This document shows positions 1-11,975 of a stretch of DNA of 64,000 nt, in pieces. The DNA lies in assembly GCA_958299035.1 (NCBI GenBank), contig CATQJL010000112.1, positions 80,990,636 through 81,054,635 of the forward strand. The letters are read 5' to 3'. Numbering within the stretch: the stretch's first letter is position 1; each line of letters starts with the position of its first letter. The DNA comes from Cylicocyclus nassatus. Lineage: Eukaryota > Nematoda > Chromadorea > Rhabditida > Strongylidae. A program made the translations under genes and the position numbers. Below the pieces are notes generated by a model. That model was not told the DNA's origin and ran no database searches. It was given only the letters and a program-made list of their open reading frames with translations.

Positions 1-58
1 GTTACACTTTTTTGCGTTCTAAATATGCGTCAGTGATGTAAGCTTGACTCTTTTGCAG

Positions 59-532
59 ATGATCAAATGGGAGGAATTACCTAATGAAATAATCAACACC
101 GTATGTGACTACCTCAGTTTTTCCGAACGTCGTACTTTATCAATGGTTAGTCGTCGATGTCTTCAAATTGTTCGATCTCGACGAGAAAAATTCGCTGGAG
201 TAATCGTGAGAGGAGTACCATCTGTGAATGTATGTTTGCACATATTGGATAGAAGGATTTTACGTTTTATTTTTAGTACTATTTTATCGACATAGCATTT
301 GAAGATGGCTCACGATTACGAAAGGAGTTTAGCAGTTCGTATTGCGGTACAACGGATGTAAAGACAGTAAAGACAGACTAGTGAGTTCATTGTTTGATAG
401 TCGCAGAAATCGATGCCTAGACCTGAACTAGAAATCACAAATCTTAGATTCTGAACTACATTTTGTCTCACATCTAGTGCAGCATCTAAGGCAGCCGTGT
501 GTAAAAACTTCTCCTCCAATTCCTCCATCCTT
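59..532 (+). CDS. F-box protein gene, 5' three exons (3' end not resolved)
   Basis: Exon 1 runs from an ATG directly after a TTTTGCAG acceptor (59-229). It encodes an N-terminal F-box of about 45 residues: WEELPNEI, then a CDYLSF segment, then RRTLSMVSRRC. F-box proteins bind Skp1 and recruit substrates to SCF ubiquitin ligases. A GTATGT donor follows. Exon 2 (277-346) follows TTTTTAG and encodes YYFIDIAFEDGSRLRKEF. Exon 3 (448-532) follows ATCTTAG and encodes DSELHFVSHLVQHLRQ; phases agree (0, then 1). If the exon 2 donor is not used, translation stops at 379-381. No exon was found beyond 533, where a MITE begins at 605, so the gene may be truncated. The ATG after an acceptor would fit SL trans-splicing or an internal exon. 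The F-box call is fairly sure; exons 2-3 are inferred. Confidence 0.6.
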
Positions 533-604
533 GTAAAAGAAAATGTGATTCAAAATTTACTCTCTTCGGTTTTCTCTGCATGACGCACTGCTGCTCTTCC
601 ATTT

Positions 605-769
605 GATTCAACTGGCTCGGCTTTGGGAAGGCGGGGCTCCGTGACATAATTAAGGCTAGCTGGTGATCAGAAAGCACTCGCGCGAGAGAGACGCAGACTG
701 TGTCGCGGGCGCGAGCGACCTTAATTAGGTCACAAAGCCCCGCCTTCCAGCCGCTAAGCCAGTTGAATC
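605..769. mobile_element. Small foldback MITE, TIR GATTCAACTGGC
   Basis: The outer ~48 bp of each side are inverted copies, ending GATTCAACTGGC at both edges. They share an internal GGCGGGGC block next to TAATTAA. The centre is rich in CGCG. No clear target duplication could be set. A partial copy with the same left end lies at about 30783-30860 in an intron of the SDR gene. Confidence 0.7.
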
Positions 770-1303
770 GAAGGTTAGATGAGCCTCGCAAAACGATACA
801 CCATTAACATCCCTGTGGGTCTAGGGAACAAATTATGTCTAGCTGTCCCTAAACTTTTTCCAAGGGGATGGAAGGAAGCAACCAAAAAATTTTTTTCTTG
901 CACGAAGTGATGGTGCTTTCGAGAATCTTGTGGTGAGTTTCTAGGAAGTTTCTCAGGCTTGCCATCCTATGATTTCCAAGTAAGATGTGCCCTGTAATTA
1001 TAAACTTGCAGCTGCGAAAAGCTGTCTGTAATTTTTTTATTCTACTTGAGTTTTTCATTTAAAATTCAATAACTTATAAAATCAGTCTGAAAAATTAAAT
1101 TAATTTATTAAATTAAATCTAATTTATAGATTTCAATTTCAATTCCCAAGTAAGTGCTTTTTTTAAGCCGGCTATCATTGAGACAGGGTTTCTGCAAATG
1201 AATTGCCTTGGTTATTTAACGAAAACAAATCACTGTAATTTTATATTAGACAGATGCCATGCCAGTAACTTGTACAGGAAGTCCATCGTTCTTTGTCTTC
1301 GAG
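770..1303. other. Unassigned stretch
   Basis: Nothing recognisable; AT-rich with short open frames only. It separates the small MITE from the 1304-3367 foldback. Confidence 0.5.
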
Positions 1304-3367
1304 ACTAGTGAACCAGTAATTAAAGGTGCTAGACTGCATCGGCGCGCTCCGGGACCGCATCACGGTTCCCCGCTATCTGATGTTTTTTGAACTGGAGTTA
1401 CGATTCTTTATATATTAGATAGCTTCCAAAGATACCCGTGTTCGGGTGCTGTGTCAGCGTCGTGTTGGAGCGGTATCGATTGGCTGAATTTCCAGCACAG
1501 TGTTACTACGGCGCTGGAACGACGCTGGAACAGTGCTGGCAACGCGTAACACGACAAACTCTGGGCACATCCTCAAGTGATTCCGCTTGTCTAGAAAACA
1601 TACCTAGGAAGTGAAATCGAATCTACAAAATTAATAAAAAATCAGAGGAAAATTAAAGAAGGGAACAGAGTCGTGTCTTGACCAATTAAAAAAACTCGAC
1701 AACGAAAAGCAGAACACGGTACAATCATCTCAGTCTTTGGTGGCTTACTTCACTTTTTTTGTTTCGCAAGATGGAAAGCGTTGCGCTTTTTTTTGCAAAC
1801 GAACAGAATGACGGATGTGCAGTTCAATTGCGAGTAAGTTAGTAGTATGCCATTTGATTTCTTGGTTGCTTAGGACAAGTTTTCCATTGACAGCACTTCA
1901 GCAATGTCCATCTCGACAGAATGAAGATCTTTGGTGGAGCAGTATACTGTTGATAGCTATGATGTACTATATCAAACAGGTATGAAAATAACAAACTTGT
2001 TTGCGTGAACGTCACCGGTGTGTTGGAACCAGGGCCCGGCACAGATCATTTGGAAGCAGGCTGGACTTCGTTTTTGGGACAAAAAGCAAAGGGGATATTG
2101 TTTTTGCACGGTTCGGGAGGAGCTCCAGGAAAAAAGTGTGTACATGTATTACTAGCGAAGCATGTAGAGCAAAACTGCACATAAAACTGCACACTGCACC
2201 GTGCAAGACAGTTTAACACACTTCCTGTGACGCCAGAAGCGACCACTCAATCAAGCACAACCTTTCAAGACAGATTAATACGTGGACGTGCTCTATCGTG
2301 TCTTGCGAAAAGCGCGCGCGATTTGAAAGCAAAGCCAAAATTGACAAATTGCTTGTTCATAGCGTAGAGACAAGTATATGACACCAAATTTGGGTAGGCA
2401 TATAGGTAATATTATTTACAGAAGAATTATATAAAAAGTTTTGAAAACTTATTTAAGTAGTACCTTTTGCAAATCTACTTCGTTTCCAGACGGCCACCAA
2501 ACGGTATGAGATCGTCTGTAGCATATATTTTTGTGATTTCACATAAGTTTTGGATTTTTCTGTCATGGACGGTTTCTCCGGTCTTGGTTTCATTCCTGAG
2601 CATAGAAATCATATCCTTGCCTTTCCTTTTTTTGCTTCAATTTCTTCATAACTCGCGTTAGATATCGCACCCCAATGTTAAGCTTTTGTGCATGTGTAGT
2701 TTTCAGCTCTACTTTCAATTTTCACTCATATATCACGTTCTTTCTTTCAGACTAGTGACTCTTTTATGTTTCCATCTTCTCCTAAGTTGCTAGGTTTGCA
2801 ATAATGGTCAGGGACTTCGTAAAATTTTCGAAAGTCAGAGGGACGTCGTTTTTAAAATCCTAAAAACCGTTTCATGCCGGGCCCTGGTTGGAACTGTAAG
2901 TGTGCCCATTTCGAAAACACATCAAAAGTGTCGTTTGTATTACTTGATACAACTTTGGCAGATGCACCCATTGAAGTTAGTTGGAGCCTTTATTTTTGCT
3001 TAAACCAACTTATAATAAAGCGCAAACGTGTGAACGTGATGAGTATATCTCTAAAACGAAATGAAAGACAATTCACAATATGCCTTTTTGGCTGCGTCCA
3101 TGGCTGTTTGTGCCAGCGTCGTTCCAGCGCTGTGCCGGAGTCGCAAATTTTTGATACAGTAAGCCACGTGGTTGAAGCACAAGCTAGCATAGCGGTACGA
3201 GGGCAACTCTGCTGTCCTTGGCCTTGGGCTCAACAGATGCCAATGTGAAAGGAAGGGGATCTAATGTATAAAGATTCCTAGAGCCAATTCCAAAAACATC
3301 AGATGGCGGGAAACCGCGGCGCGTCCCGAAGCGATGCAGTCTAGCACCTTTAATTACTGGTTACTAG
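1304..3367. repeat. 2-kb foldback element, itself interrupted by a hAT element
   Basis: The first ~115 bp (CCAGTAATTAAAGGTGCTAG and following) recur inverted at 3280-3367. The inner parts of the arms also share a GCTGGAACGACGCTGG block (about 1520 and 3115). This is a long inverted repeat with diverged interior. A hAT-type element with its own 8-bp target duplication sits inside at 2030-2886. No transposase frame is visible. Confidence 0.6.
2030..2886. mobile_element. Non-autonomous hAT-type element, copy 1
   Basis: The ends are CAGGGCCCGGCA and its complement TGCCGGGCCCTG. They are flanked by a perfect 8-bp duplication GTTGGAAC at 2022-2029 and 2887-2894. Short CAGGG-type TIRs with 8-bp TSDs are the hAT signature. 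The 857-bp body has no transposase frame. Subterminal parts resemble the copy at 7854-8612 in inverted orientation. Confidence 0.85.
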
Positions 3368-3502
3368 GGGCGGAGGAACGAACACCTCATTTAGGCACCT
3401 CCCCCTCGGACTACTGGTCTCAACACGATGCACAACAGTAGGACGAAAGGACCAGCACCCCGCGGAGGCGGTGCATAATTGAGGTGTTCGTTCCCCTACC
3501 CG
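3367..3502. mobile_element. Small foldback MITE with GAACGAACACCTCA ends
   Basis: AACGAACACCTCA near the left edge is repeated inverted as TGAGGTGTTCGTT near the right edge, with GGTGC blocks inside each arm. It abuts the end of the 1304-3367 foldback. Confidence 0.6.
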
Positions 3503-3675
3503 TTCACTGATTTCAGAGGACTTTTTCGAGCGCGGAGGGATTTCCCATTTCTACAGGAAACTTGATACCGTACTTAGACTTTGAAAAGGGCAATGCAAGT
3601 TTATATTGAAATTTTCCTTCTTCGCAACTTCTGTAAAAAAAACATGGATTATTGTATAATCGTCTCCTAGCTGAG

Positions 3676-3945
3676 AGATGGGACGAGTGGCGTAGTAGTA
3701 TAAGGTGCCGCTGTGACCAGATCAGACCCAGGTTCGACCGCCCTTGGGACAAGCAAGCCCTCTACCCTCCGGGGACTGATGAATTGTTACCAGAGTAGCT
3801 GGTAGGAGAAAAGCACTGACTTGGTATTCGACTGCCCCCCGCATGTTACTAGAAAACGCCTGCATGCATTCGCTAGCCTCTTCAACTATGAAGTTGAATG
3901 GTTCCGTGCTTGACCGCAGATGGTATTGAAGCGCCGAATTCTTTA
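3676..3945 (+). repeat. tRNA-derived SINE-like element
   Basis: A tRNA-like head (3680-3750) starts GGGACGAGTGGCGTAGTAG (A-box-like) and holds a good B-box, GGTTCGACC, at about 3730. It is followed by about 190 bp of unrelated tail. It does not fold as a clean cloverleaf with a paired acceptor stem, so a SINE is favoured over a functional tRNA gene. No second copy was found in the window. Confidence 0.5.
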
Positions 3946-5538
3946 TTTTTCAGCTAAGAGGAGTCAAGATTGCACAGATTTTTGCTCGAGTATGAACCCA
4001 ACTTCATTGCGTGGATAAGAAGGCGAAAGTTGGAGCATTACATGATGTTAAATGAAAAATGATATTGAGAATTTTTCAATTAAAAGTTTTTCAACTCACC
4101 CATCCAGTTTTATAATGCTCTACTATAGATCGCGTTTTCTTATTACTACTGAAGGCATAGGCAAACCCCACTTTATTTAAGTGAAGTTCGCCTATGAAAT
4201 GTATACGTCCTCAACGAGCATGGCACGCTGATTTCAAATCTACTTTCGGTATCTGCAAAGTAATTCTGAAAGGAAGACATGGGAATTTTTCGAGGGAAAA
4301 ATTCAAGGGTTGGGCTTAGGTGTAGAAATAGGTGTAGATGTCTTTCCGGCGCTTGAAAGGAGTAATGACTAGCATACGCTTATCAGACCGAGGGTATTAA
4401 CCTCACAAAGCGTCCTGGTAGTAATTACGGCCCCATTTGAGCTCTCAAGCTACAGTTCTAGATGATTTCATTGTAGCTGCAAGCCCAAATTTTTGCTTCG
4501 AAAAAATTCCATAGCTTCCCTTCTGAAGGCGGTGCAGATACCAAAAGCACATTTGGAATCGACGTTTTATGCTCTATAAGATGGTCTACACTTCGTGGAA
4601 ACGCCACTTCGACCAAGTAAACTTCTCTTGTGTGACATATTTCTAGGCATATCAAAGAGACTCATATTTCTAGACATATCAAAGAGACTATTTCCAGTTC
4701 CAACCCATTTGGATCGTGTCATAATGGAAGAATAAGGAAAGTGACGCCGTATCAGCTGATGACCGTCCATCTCAGGAATATTTTGGAACGAAGTACACTA
4801 CATACACTGTACATCGGACTAGTGAGTGAATGTACAAATACAGGCAAAAGCATTCTTTCTAAGGCATGATCTCCCACAAGTAGAATTTAAAGTTGCAGCC
4901 TCGAATCTTTGCTTCTGTAGAAAGGTTGCGAAGCTTTTTGAGTCCTCAAATCCCCGATATTTATTTATATCAAGGAAATTCAAAGATCGAAAACAATCTG
5001 TCTGGCGGCTCTGGTGATCAACAAAAAGTCAAAAAAAATTTTCTGTTCAAAAAGCTCACAAGAAGATGATCAATAAAGGTAAAGATTGTGCAAAATGTGC
5101 AAATGTTTACTCGTAATTGAGAGTTCCCTTCATTTTTTGTTTAAAAAAATTTGGTTTGGTTCCGTATGAAACGGAAACCTTATCTCCACGCCTTCTTTCT
5201 TTTCAAAATTTCGGAGTATCTCTCTAGAAATTTTGGGAGTAGCTCAAAAAAATTTTTTCAAGTGAAAAGTGGCTAGCTTACTTCCCCCCTCCTCAAAATT
5301 CGAAAAATTTACTGTTGTACCCAATCCATTCCACTCCTTCGCGAGCTACAGATTCAAACATTTTTCTTGATGTGCTCTCTCTTCATCACTGCAGCTTTTA
5401 TCCGTTTGAACCCCCACTTCACTTCAGTAAAAAATTTCCTAAATAATCTTTTCATTAAAATAATCGTAAGTCACTAAGCGCAGCTGTGTGCTGTAAGTAT
5501 TATGGGACCTAGTTAACGTGCTTACAACACTAAATTAT
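3946..5538. other. Unassigned, AT-rich; two small repeats
   Basis: There is a short tandem duplication at 4630-4690 (ATATTTCTAG-CATATCAAAGAGACT twice) and a hairpin CATAGGC...GCCTATG at 4155-4197. Nothing else was recognised; open frames are short and lack splice support. Confidence 0.5.
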
Positions 5539-5540
5539 TA

Positions 5541-5974
5541 GGGTGTCTCATAATTTTTTGAGTTTTTATTTTGAACATCAGCATTTCTCGAGAACTAGGG
5601 CACCTACAAAGGGTACAAATGCATGATTGTACTTCCGCATGTATGAGCTATTTGAGCACGCGCGTGGGAGGGGCTCTGGAAAAATAAAAATAAAATACGG
5701 AAAGTTTACAATGTGTCGACATGTGCTAGAATTAATGGGAAATATCTGAATATCTTTTTTGGTGGCGAAGATACGATTTTTGACGGTGAAGTTCGTTTTG
5801 ATTGCCAGTATATTGCACCTCGAAACTTCACATAGAGTACGAATTGAGCAGACTCTTGATAGCCATCTTGTTGAGCTTGCTTTAAACTGTCAAATAATTA
5901 CTCAAGCCGCATAAGTTGAAGGAAAGATACAAATAGAAGACGGTTGAGTAGCGGTAAAAAATTATGAGACACCC
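5541..5974. mobile_element. TA-flanked foldback MITE (GGGTGTCTCATAATT ends)
   Basis: Left end GGGTGTCTCATAATTTTTT, right end its complement. TA occurs at 5539-5540 and 5975-5976. This is Tc1/mariner-like in target choice. A related 5' half begins at about 63514. Confidence 0.8.
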
Positions 5975-5976
5975 TA

Positions 5977-7560
5977 ATACCTTAGTGTGAGATATTAAAC
6001 GTCACTTGATAAGATTGGAAACGAGTTAGAGCTACTTCGTATGGGTATAGGCGGCAAATGGTCGTGAAACGACTTCGCCTTTGCATTGACTTTTACGATT
6101 TCTCACTTGATTCCGCCAGCTGACAGGTTGTTCGATGCGCGCGTTCATCCTTGAAAAGACCAGCGTCATTGCTAGAATCCTAATAAGGAGGAAAGACGTT
6201 TTGGAATCAAAATGTTACTATGTACTTAACTCTAGGTGTGGAACAGATTTATGTAGAAATCTTGATAAACTTATGTGGAATCTAAGTTTTGCCTACTTCA
6301 GATGTACATTGAGTGGGAAATTGCCCACAATTTGGGAAAAGGTTAAGCACGCTCTTTATTCACATACGTTTTTCATAATTTTTTATACTTTGCTCCTTAG
6401 TCCAACTGCTCATACAACATCAAATTTCTTGCCATATCGTCATCTGTGCTTTGCAAACGAGCCATTTCATCAGCTTGTGGTTGTGAGAAATTTTAGAAGA
6501 AAGCTTGCCACAACCTTCAGTCGCATAATTTCTCCACAATACACGCACTGTTCTCCTAGTCCATGTCCGTTTATACCCCACATTTCTAGTCGTATGTTAT
6601 GTGCGCGCTGTAACCAAGACTTTGATTACAGCCCAATGAAGAAAAATTAGGGTCTTTGAAGGTGACGTGAGAGTTGGCCGTATTCTTGCATGTGTCGTGT
6701 GGCATAGATATTGTCTGCCCCAATCCTAACCAGGCCAAAACTGGCATGGCGAGAGTCCGTTTCGCTAGGGTCCGACAGCGCGCATATGCAGCGCAGACCG
6801 TCAGCGCTGCGAGCGCGCAAATCTACGACGACGGTTGGCGTAATCCCGATTGGAGCAGGCTGTATATGTATATGTCAACATATACTTACGAAATCCCCTT
6901 TGCTTTCTATTCAAAAAGACTTCCAGCTTGGCATTTGCTCACCTTGTGCGAGGCCCTGTGCTCAGTCAAGGTTAGCGAATGATCAAAGAGCACTCGCGAG
7001 AGAGAGATCTGCGTGGCTGATGGAGCACTCGCCTTTCGCCCGTCACTCGCAGTGAATCAGAGTTTATGTACAGGGCGTGGCGGCTTTACAACTGGATCTT
7101 GTCTTTTGAAGGGAAAGCTAAAAATAAGCAGACGCATCCCGGGGATGATTTGCAGAAATCTTGCAAAATACCAGCAAACATGACTAAGCCCGAATTTTGA
7201 GCTCTAACGTCATGCCGACACACTGGTGAATTGATATGTTGCAACGGTGTAAGCTTGTGCGCATATAACTGCGACATGCTGAACACGAATGTGAACGAAT
7301 TTTGCTTACACCAATGCGCGTAAGCACTATTGAGTTATCAATGGTGTGTAGTTGATGAACAAAAGAAAAGCACCGGAGATTATGAAAAGAAATTATGTGA
7401 ATAAAAGTTGTTTTCTAATTTAGGTTGCTCCCGCGCAATGGAAGTACGCTGATGTTGCGCGGGACAAAATGAAGTCATAGTTTTCCCACGTCCGCACATA
7501 ATTTTTAAAAGTTTTACATTAATCTGCTCTTTAGTCTGAGCTCTACCTAGGAGTACTCAC
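5977..7560. other. Repeat-rich stretch without a supported gene
   Basis: The part at 6460-6560 resembles the interior of the hAT element at 22165-22994 (GCCACA-CCTTCAGT blocks). The part at 6710-6860 recurs inverted at 48430-48640 (CCCCAATC...GCGCATATGCAGCGCAGACC). These matches argue that the long open frame at 6135-6650 is repeat sequence. No gene was recognised. Confidence 0.5.
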
Positions 7561-7755
7561 CTCACTCAAGCTTCTTCCCTTCTGCTTTGCCATGCCTCTG
7601 CCTGCTATGCTATGTTGTGAGAAATCGCATGTTTTTCCTTCTGGTTGTTCTATTTCTGATGTTCCTTGTCTCTCCTTCAAATCCATCCCACTCATTGTTC
7701 GCTGCAGATTATTGACCGACTTCCACAAGCCCCATAAAAGGTACACCGTTAACTT
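7561..7755 (-). CDS. Unrecognised open exon
   Basis: The minus-strand frame is 65 codons long, exactly bounded by CATTGCAG on its 5' side and a strong GAG|GTGAGT donor on its 3' side, in phase 0. The peptide is polar and charged (contains MDLKERQGTSEIEQPEGK and AGRGMAKQKGRSLSE), unlike the repeat-derived frames nearby. No neighbouring exon was found, and the hAT copy at 7854 begins just upstream. It could be an isolated exon of a larger gene or chance. Confidence 0.25.
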
Positions 7756-7853
7756 CTGCAATGTCAGCAGGAATTGTTTTCGAAGCCTTCAAAATGCACC
7801 TCCTGGGCCCTAGATGATATTTGTAGATAGTTCTTCACAGAACTGTTTAGGCC

Positions 7854-8612
7854 CAGGGCCCGGCACGAGTCGGTTTCTAGGATTTTTAAAAACGAAGTCT
7901 TCCCCGACTTTCGGTAGTTTTACGAAGTCCCCTTTGACCTACCTGCTTAGAAGAAGATGGAAACAAGAAAGATTTACTAGTACGAAGGAAAAAACGTGAG
8001 ATAAGAAAGAAAATCCAAGTTGGAGCTGATTACTACGCATGCATAAGAGTTTGCTATTGGAGCGCGATATCTAACAAAGCGATTCATGAAAAAATCAAGG
8101 CAAAAAACGAAGGAGAGGCAATGACATGAAAATGTCTTTATGCTCAGAGATAGATTTTTGATCGGGGAATCCGTCCATGCTAGAAAAATCCGAAACTTAT
8201 GTGAAGTGACAGAAATATATGCTCCAGACGATCTCAGATCGTCTGGTGGCCGTCTGGAGACGATCTAATTTTGGAAAAGGTATTACTTCACATAAGTTTT
8301 CAAAACTTTTTACATAGGTCTTCCTTAAATAATATTTCACTTATATGGTACAAATTTGGTGTCAAAAGCTTATGTTTACGCTCTTAACAAGCAATTTGTT
8401 TACTTTAGCCTTGCTTTCAAATCGCGCGCACTTTTCGCCATACACGGTAGAGCATGTCAATCGTGTGATAACCTGCCGATAAAGCTTGTGTTGGACTAAA
8501 TGGCGCTTAATCTTGGTGCTTGGCCCCCGATTCGTCAAAAACGATATCTCCTTTGCTTTTTGCTCCAAAAACGAAGTCCAGCCTGCTTCCAGGCGATCTG
8601 TGCCGGGCCCTG
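7854..8612. mobile_element. Non-autonomous hAT-type element, copy 2
   Basis: The ends are CAGGGCCCGGCAC and GTGCCGGGCCCTG (13-bp perfect TIR). They are flanked by the 8-bp duplication TTTAGGCC at 7846-7853 and 8613-8620. It is 759 bp with no transposase frame. It shares subterminal sequence with 2030-2886 in opposite orientation. Confidence 0.9.
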
Positions 8613-8820
8613 TTTAGGCCTTGAAGCAAGCTATAGTTTAAACAACTAAAACGAATACAATGATATCAAAAATCACTCAAATAGTATGATAAAATAACGA
8701 TAGAACAGAAATAAGTGAGAGTAAAAAAGTGAAAAAATATAGGCTGATTTTGCTGTTGATAAACTAACATATTTTGTTCAGTTAGTAAAAAAACTGTAAA
8801 ATTCAATCCGGTTCTTTAAG

Positions 8821-8952
8821 GTCGATGTCGCGCCCTTGCTCAACTCTGTCGATTGTCGCGTGGCCAGCGTGGTTTTACCAGATGAATGCGAGATGGACCA
8901 CGTTCCACGTTTGACAGAGCCGTCGAAGACTATAATGACGAAAGTTATATGA
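8821..8952 (+). CDS. Unrecognised open terminal exon
   Basis: After a TTCTTTAAG acceptor-like site the frame reads 43 residues then TGA. It contains VDVAPLLNSVDCRVASVVLP and an acidic DECEMDH segment. Composition looks protein-like, but no upstream exon is visible (AT-rich sequence and the hAT copy lie upstream) and no family was recognised. Confidence 0.22.
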   Translation, partial: VDVAPLLNSVDCRVASVVLPDECEMDHVPRLTEPSKTIMTKVI

Positions 8953-10733
8953 TTACATGATTCGCAATGGGACTTTGATCTCTGAGGTTGCATCCTCGTG
9001 TACATGATTACGTTATTGTTGCATCCTCGTGTACGTGATGTACATCAATCGGACAGGAATCTACGCGGTAGCTTTATATCATAAGACGAAGTAAGTAGAA
9101 CTTAAAATTTGTACTTGTAAAAGAATCAAAGTTCACAGCTCTCATGATTGTCTTTTCAAGCCTGCCACTGAAACTCGCAAATCTTTATAACCACTCCACC
9201 CATCCTTGCACAACGTTCTATGACTTTGCCCCATGTCATCTGCTCAGTTTGTGTTTCTTTGAACCCAAAGAGAATAAAGAGGTCTATGTAGAGGAAGCGT
9301 TGCGTGGGCCGCTAAATCTCTAGCTGCCATGCTGCCAAATGTCTTGGATATTGGCAGTCAATAGTGTATGAATATACAAAAGCTGAAGTCACTTGTGATC
9401 AGAGAACTTGCATATAAGGCAGAAACCCTTCGGTTGTCCATGGGCCGCCTTATATGCCAAAAGACCTAAGTCCATTGGTTGATCCGCCTCGGCTTACTGT
9501 AACCCGTCTGTAACATCGAATTCACTTTGGCGACAATTATTTGAACTTAAGACGCAACATATGTATATAGTGAAAGAAATTTTCAGAGGAATACTCTTGT
9601 GTACCCATTCTCAAAGTGTATGATAACAGATTTTGATTGAGCTGTAGAGCTCGAAGTGGAGAAGACGGTAGTAGGAAGTGAAGTAAAATCTGCTTTTATG
9701 CAAATGCAAGAGCCACATGGGGTGACGTCAAAAAAATGTCATTATGAGATATTTCAGGTAAAAATAAATAAGCGTGCACTTTCAAGTATGTGCACGAATA
9801 TGTTGAGAATCATGAAGCATACGGATCTGACAAGACGTGTTTTCATTCCAAAACGAAGAATACGAAATTTAAATCAACGTATGACTAAAGTGAAGTTGCA
9901 CTCTGGGATGGGTAGTTAGCAAGAGTTTCATCAAGGTGTTGATGGGTCTTGGCACTCAAATATTAGGATAACTTGTTTCCATTCCCAAACATGCTGCCAA
10001 CTATCGTAGTTGTTATTTTGTATAAGTATGAAAAATTTTGTTTTCTTAATTTCTAAGTGAGAAAAATTAGAAGAGTGTACACATATGAGTTCTCTGATGT
10101 GCAATTTGCATGAGCAATTTGGGTATCCGTAGGATTTTTCTTGAACGAAGATATGAATTTTTCTTTCTCTTTTTTGAGCCTTCAGCACAACTCAGACTCT
10201 TTATGAAAAATACGCTGGTCCAAGCTAGTGCGAGCTTTTGCAAACCATCTTGTAGAGCTTGCTTCTATTTCAAATAATAGCCTGCATTCCTATCAAATTA
10301 TGAAGTGTATGATTATTATCGCAAAAAGTTGTAGTGGATATGGCCTCTTACTGGTCTACTCATATTACAAGAATTAAGATGATTTTTTTTTGTACTTTAT
10401 TGGAGAGAAGCGTATTCAGTTAAGCCACGATAGTCAACCATGTACCAAATCCTTTACTATATTTGTGAACTAATTATAAGATTTGATTGAGGAAACTTCA
10501 TTTCACGAAAATGTCTTCCAACTTGTCACAAGCATTACCACAGCTGAGCTTCGTTAAACAGCAAACACTATTTGAATTGAGCTTGAGTTCGCCAAATCAA
10601 AGCACTTTGTTGGGCATGCACTTTATTCAAAACTAAATTTCTTATTGAAACTAGGCTAAATGTAGTATCGGATGATGACATCAAACGAAAAGACGGAAGG
10701 GTAGCATGAGAAATTTAAGATAATAGTAATTAT
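8953..10733. other. Unassigned AT-rich stretch
   Basis: A short direct repeat, TGCATCCTCGTGTAC, occurs twice (about 8989 and 9019). The part at 10190-10320 weakly resembles the interior of the 5541-5974 MITE. No gene was recognised. Confidence 0.4.
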
Positions 10734-11834
10734 ATGTGCTTGTTTTCAAAGCTGCTAGGGCCGAGGTGCATCGAGAGAATTACACGAAATGTCAGGGTAA
10801 AGTCAACCTTGCTCTGTGTTAGGATTACATTTACCTTGATGAACCACATTCATAAATACGGGTTAATCTCTCTCTGGGGTAAGACTTATCCCAAGTAGCG
10901 TTCGTGAACACGCGTTACTCACTTTCCAGAATAAGTCCCCTCAAAGTTTCGTTGATGAATACGGCTAACAAAACCTAATGGTAAATCTTACCATTGAGGA
11001 TAAAAGTTATTTTCAGGGTTCGTGGATGAATACGACAAGGATATTTCTCCTGGCTGCTTCCACTAATTCCAGGGGCGAAAAAGTAACCAGCTAATTCCTT
11101 TGATGATTCATCATGCTCAAACTCCACCCACTTTGTTGTTGGTATTCTCTGCGGACGTTTTGCGCCATGTTGGCCTTGGTAGAAAAACATCCGTTCTTCC
11201 CTCATCATGGACTGGGCTATCGTTGCGCGCTTTCGAGTTCTTTTTACCAAAGTCAGAAAGCGACATATTTTATGTCTAAATCATTATGCACTGCGTGGGC
11301 GGTTGTTGTAATCTGTTTAATCTACAACTTTTATCAACTTAGATTCTCATGTGCATCACCCCAGCATCTGATAACTTGTAATCAATTTTATATAGGTAAC
11401 CTTAGTCAGCTGTATATACAGCTGTTTACGAGTGGCCTTAATTTATCAACGAACTCAGTGGGTTCCGCTACCCTTGGGTAAGCAACCCAGTGGGGTCCAT
11501 GGGGTGGACCCAGTGGGCTCTATGGGTTCGCAAAACCCATTGTCCAAGATCGGTATTCACAAGTGCTCCGTTGGATTCGCTAACCCAAGACATCAGCAAT
11601 GCACTTTTCTAGTCTCTCTCTATTCCCACTTCTGATCTCTCGTCAACACTTTTCGCGCTAACTGAAAAGCGCCAGCAGCTTGACACGCTTTCGTCGGTTC
11701 ACATGTTTGGAAGAATGGACATTAAACAATGTCTTTTAAGCTGCAGTGTTTTGCAAGTTAACAATTATTTCGGACGAACTTTGCTACACCAACTGCAATC
11801 GATGCTGTGATGAGATTATTTAATTCTTACAGTA
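10734..11834. repeat. Duplicated segment, left part (sister at 60271-61353)
   Basis: This ~1.1-kb block recurs in the same orientation at 60271-61353, including GCTGCTAGGGC at the left and ATGAGATTATT...ACAGTA at the right. Here it is cut at the TA (11833-11834) by element A and resumes at 19808. The open frames in it (for example 11113-11481) are repeat sequence. It may be part of a longer Helitron-type element, because a Helitron 3' end follows at 19846. Confidence 0.75.
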
Positions 11835-11867
11835 CAGTTGCAGCGGTAGAATTTGTCCAAAATTGCG

Positions 11868-11975
11868 GGATTGTCGGGATTCGCGGGATTGTCGGGATCC
11901 GCGGGATTCGCGGGATTCGCGACTTCGCGGGATTTGCGGGATTCGCGGGATTTGCGGGATAAGCGGGATTTAGCT
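11868..11975 (+). repeat. 9-bp GC-rich subterminal array in A (left arm)
   Basis: About a dozen units of GCGGGATTY, some degenerate, lie just inside the TIR end. They recur inverted at about 19692-19780. They explain the glycine-rich open frame here, which is not a gene. They could be transposase-binding repeats (inference). Confidence 0.8.

Noticed and set aside
3680..3750. Functional tRNA gene
   Set aside because: A- and B-box-like motifs are present, but the acceptor stem does not pair well and a non-tRNA tail follows; a SINE is more likely.
6135..6650. 171-codon open frame
   Set aside because: No motif or splice support; part of it matches the interior of the hAT element at 22165-22994, so it is repeat sequence.
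11113..11481. 122-codon frame, with a longer relative at 60649-61134
   Set aside because: Both copies belong to the duplicated repeat segment and the frames diverge by frameshift; also no recognised domain.
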